Shown here: piece by piece, positions 63,442-64,000 of the stretch | Layout: every line of letters starts with the position of its first letter | Numbering within the stretch: position 1 is the stretch's first letter | From: Muribaculaceae bacterium Isolate-110 (HZI) | GTDB taxonomy: Bacteria; Bacteroidota; Bacteroidia; Bacteroidales; Muribaculaceae | Length of the DNA stretch: 64,000 nt | NCBI GenBank assembly: GCA_003762875.1 | Contig: RIBL01000002.1 | Location: forward strand, 248,001-312,000 | Direction of reading: 5' to 3' | The notes under the pieces: generated by a model | Told to the model about the DNA's origin: nothing | The model's database searches: none | What the model saw: only the letters and a program-made list of their open reading frames with translations | Position numbers and translations under genes: made by a program

Positions 63442-64000
63442 CAGTCAATAGTCTCCATCACCACTATAAAGCTGCTCACGCCTATCACAATCCACAGCAT
63501 CACAGCGAGGACAAAAGGCTTCACACCCACATTTTTTATCATCTTGACCGAGAGTCCGGCCCCTATGAGGAAGAGAGTGAGCACAAGTCCCTTCTTGGCC
63601 AGATACACCAGTGTGGCGGTGAGCCATGCGGGAAGCGGCAGATAGGTATTGACAATCATTGCCGCAACAAAAAGTAATATAAACCAGGGAATTGACACTT
63701 TGCTGCCTTTCTCCCTGAATATGAGCATCGTCATCAGAGCCAGCGGAATAATCCAGAGGGCACGCGTGAGTTTGATGAGTGTGGCAAGCTTAAGAGCGTC
63801 GGCGGCATCGGCGACACCGGCCGAAGCAAGCATGGCTGAATATGCGTCGCCGGCACCTACCACCGACGATGTGTCATGAATGGCTATCGCAGCCCATGTG
63901 CCAAACTGACGGGCCGACATCTCGAAATAAGCACCGATGGGCGGAAATATGAAGAGTGCTATGGCATTGAGAACAAACACCACTCCGAGCGACACGGCCA
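63441..64000 (-). CDS. YeiH-type putative sulfate exporter (5' end outside window)
   Basis: The C-terminal 186 residues are visible and the frame stays open past the right edge. About five membrane helices are seen. The segments 'FVLNAIALFIFPPIGAYF', 'FGTWAAIAIHDTSSVVGAGDAYS' and 'VYLAKKGLVLTLFLIGAGLS' match the YeiH/PSE family. The substrate is not established. A GTG near 63995 is probably internal and not the real start. It overlaps comEC by one base. Confidence 0.85.
   Translation of the reverse strand, partial: AVSLGVVFVLNAIALFIFPPIGAYFEMSARQFGTWAAIAIHDTSSVVGAGDAYSAMLASAGVADAADALKLATLIKLTRALWIIPLALMTMLIFREKGSKVSIPWFILLFVAAMIVNTYLPLPAWLTATLVYLAKKGLVLTLFLIGAGLSVKMIKNVGVKPFVLAVMLWIVIGVSSFIVVMETID

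Overview
The window reads as a chromosomal stretch of a gut-type Bacteroidales bacterium. The evidence is a fused MurF-alanine racemase, a hybrid two-component regulator, a family-1 pectate lyase with a Por-like C-terminus, ECF sigma/anti-sigma pairs, GSCFA and META proteins, a carboxynorspermidine dehydrogenase, and repeated Bacteroidetes-type promoters (TAnnTTTG, with TTG about 20 bases upstream). The moderately high GC content and gene mix would suit Muribaculaceae, but that family-level call is inference. No rRNA, CRISPR array, integrase or insertion sequence is visible; there is one tRNA gene. The region is mostly core metabolism and envelope biogenesis, with accessory pectin-related genes scattered through it.

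Layout. 1-5204 (minus): a very large alpha-2-macroglobulin-like envelope protein, cut by the window edge. 5377-6902 (minus): ECF sigma factor, anti-sigma-like membrane protein and a small periplasmic helical protein. 7137-8938 (minus): pectin methylesterase overlapping a Nudix hydrolase. 9057-9129: tRNA-Glu(CUC). 9381-11726: pectate lyase. 12010-19855 (plus): META lipoprotein, M24 peptidase, CCA-adding enzyme, QueD-QueE, UshA-like nucleotidase, DUF486 protein and a C10 cysteine protease. 19965-23929 (minus): lysS-gpsA-pgi. 24099-26142 (minus): class A beta-lactamase, LysE-type exporter and DUF488 protein. 26202-30134 (minus): hybrid two-component regulator. 30134-30509: promoter, possible small RNA and terminators. 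30509-33856 (minus): glyA, flavin reductase and pyrI-pyrB. 33924-34984 (minus): a second ECF sigma/membrane protein pair. 35132-44631 (plus): ABC exporter, argS, Bax-inhibitor family protein, carboxynorspermidine dehydrogenase, a degenerate pectinesterase-like protein and a pRiA4b ORF-3-like protein. 44732-46943 (minus): FemAB/GNAT-like protein, Sua5 and B3/B4 protein. 47074-52957 (plus): lipid A/LPS core cluster (KDO transferase, acyltransferase, CMP-KDO synthetase-like, heptosyltransferase, LTA-synthase-like sulfatase). 53050-56876 (plus): lipoprotein, GSCFA protein and MurF-Alr. 56888-64000: potassium/proton antiporter, purF, an unknown secreted protein, ComEC and a YeiH-type exporter cut by the edge.

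Three things stand out. First, a family of intergenic palindromes built from degenerate 9-base units (NNNCAAAAG and related) recurs at operon ends; it reaches a perfect 40-bp inverted repeat at 44635-44730 and often ends in GATAC/GTATC. Second, the hybrid two-component regulator has no ATPase domain and has lysine in place of glutamate after its histidine. Divergent from it lies an intact promoter with two TTACCCC repeats but no gene, only a possible ~130-nt RNA ending in a strong terminator. Third, several enzymes lack an expected part: a macroglobulin without its thioester, a C10 protease without a propeptide, a pectinesterase-like helix without its catalytic motifs, a ComEC without a metallo-beta-lactamase motif, and a CMP-KDO synthetase with altered signature motifs.
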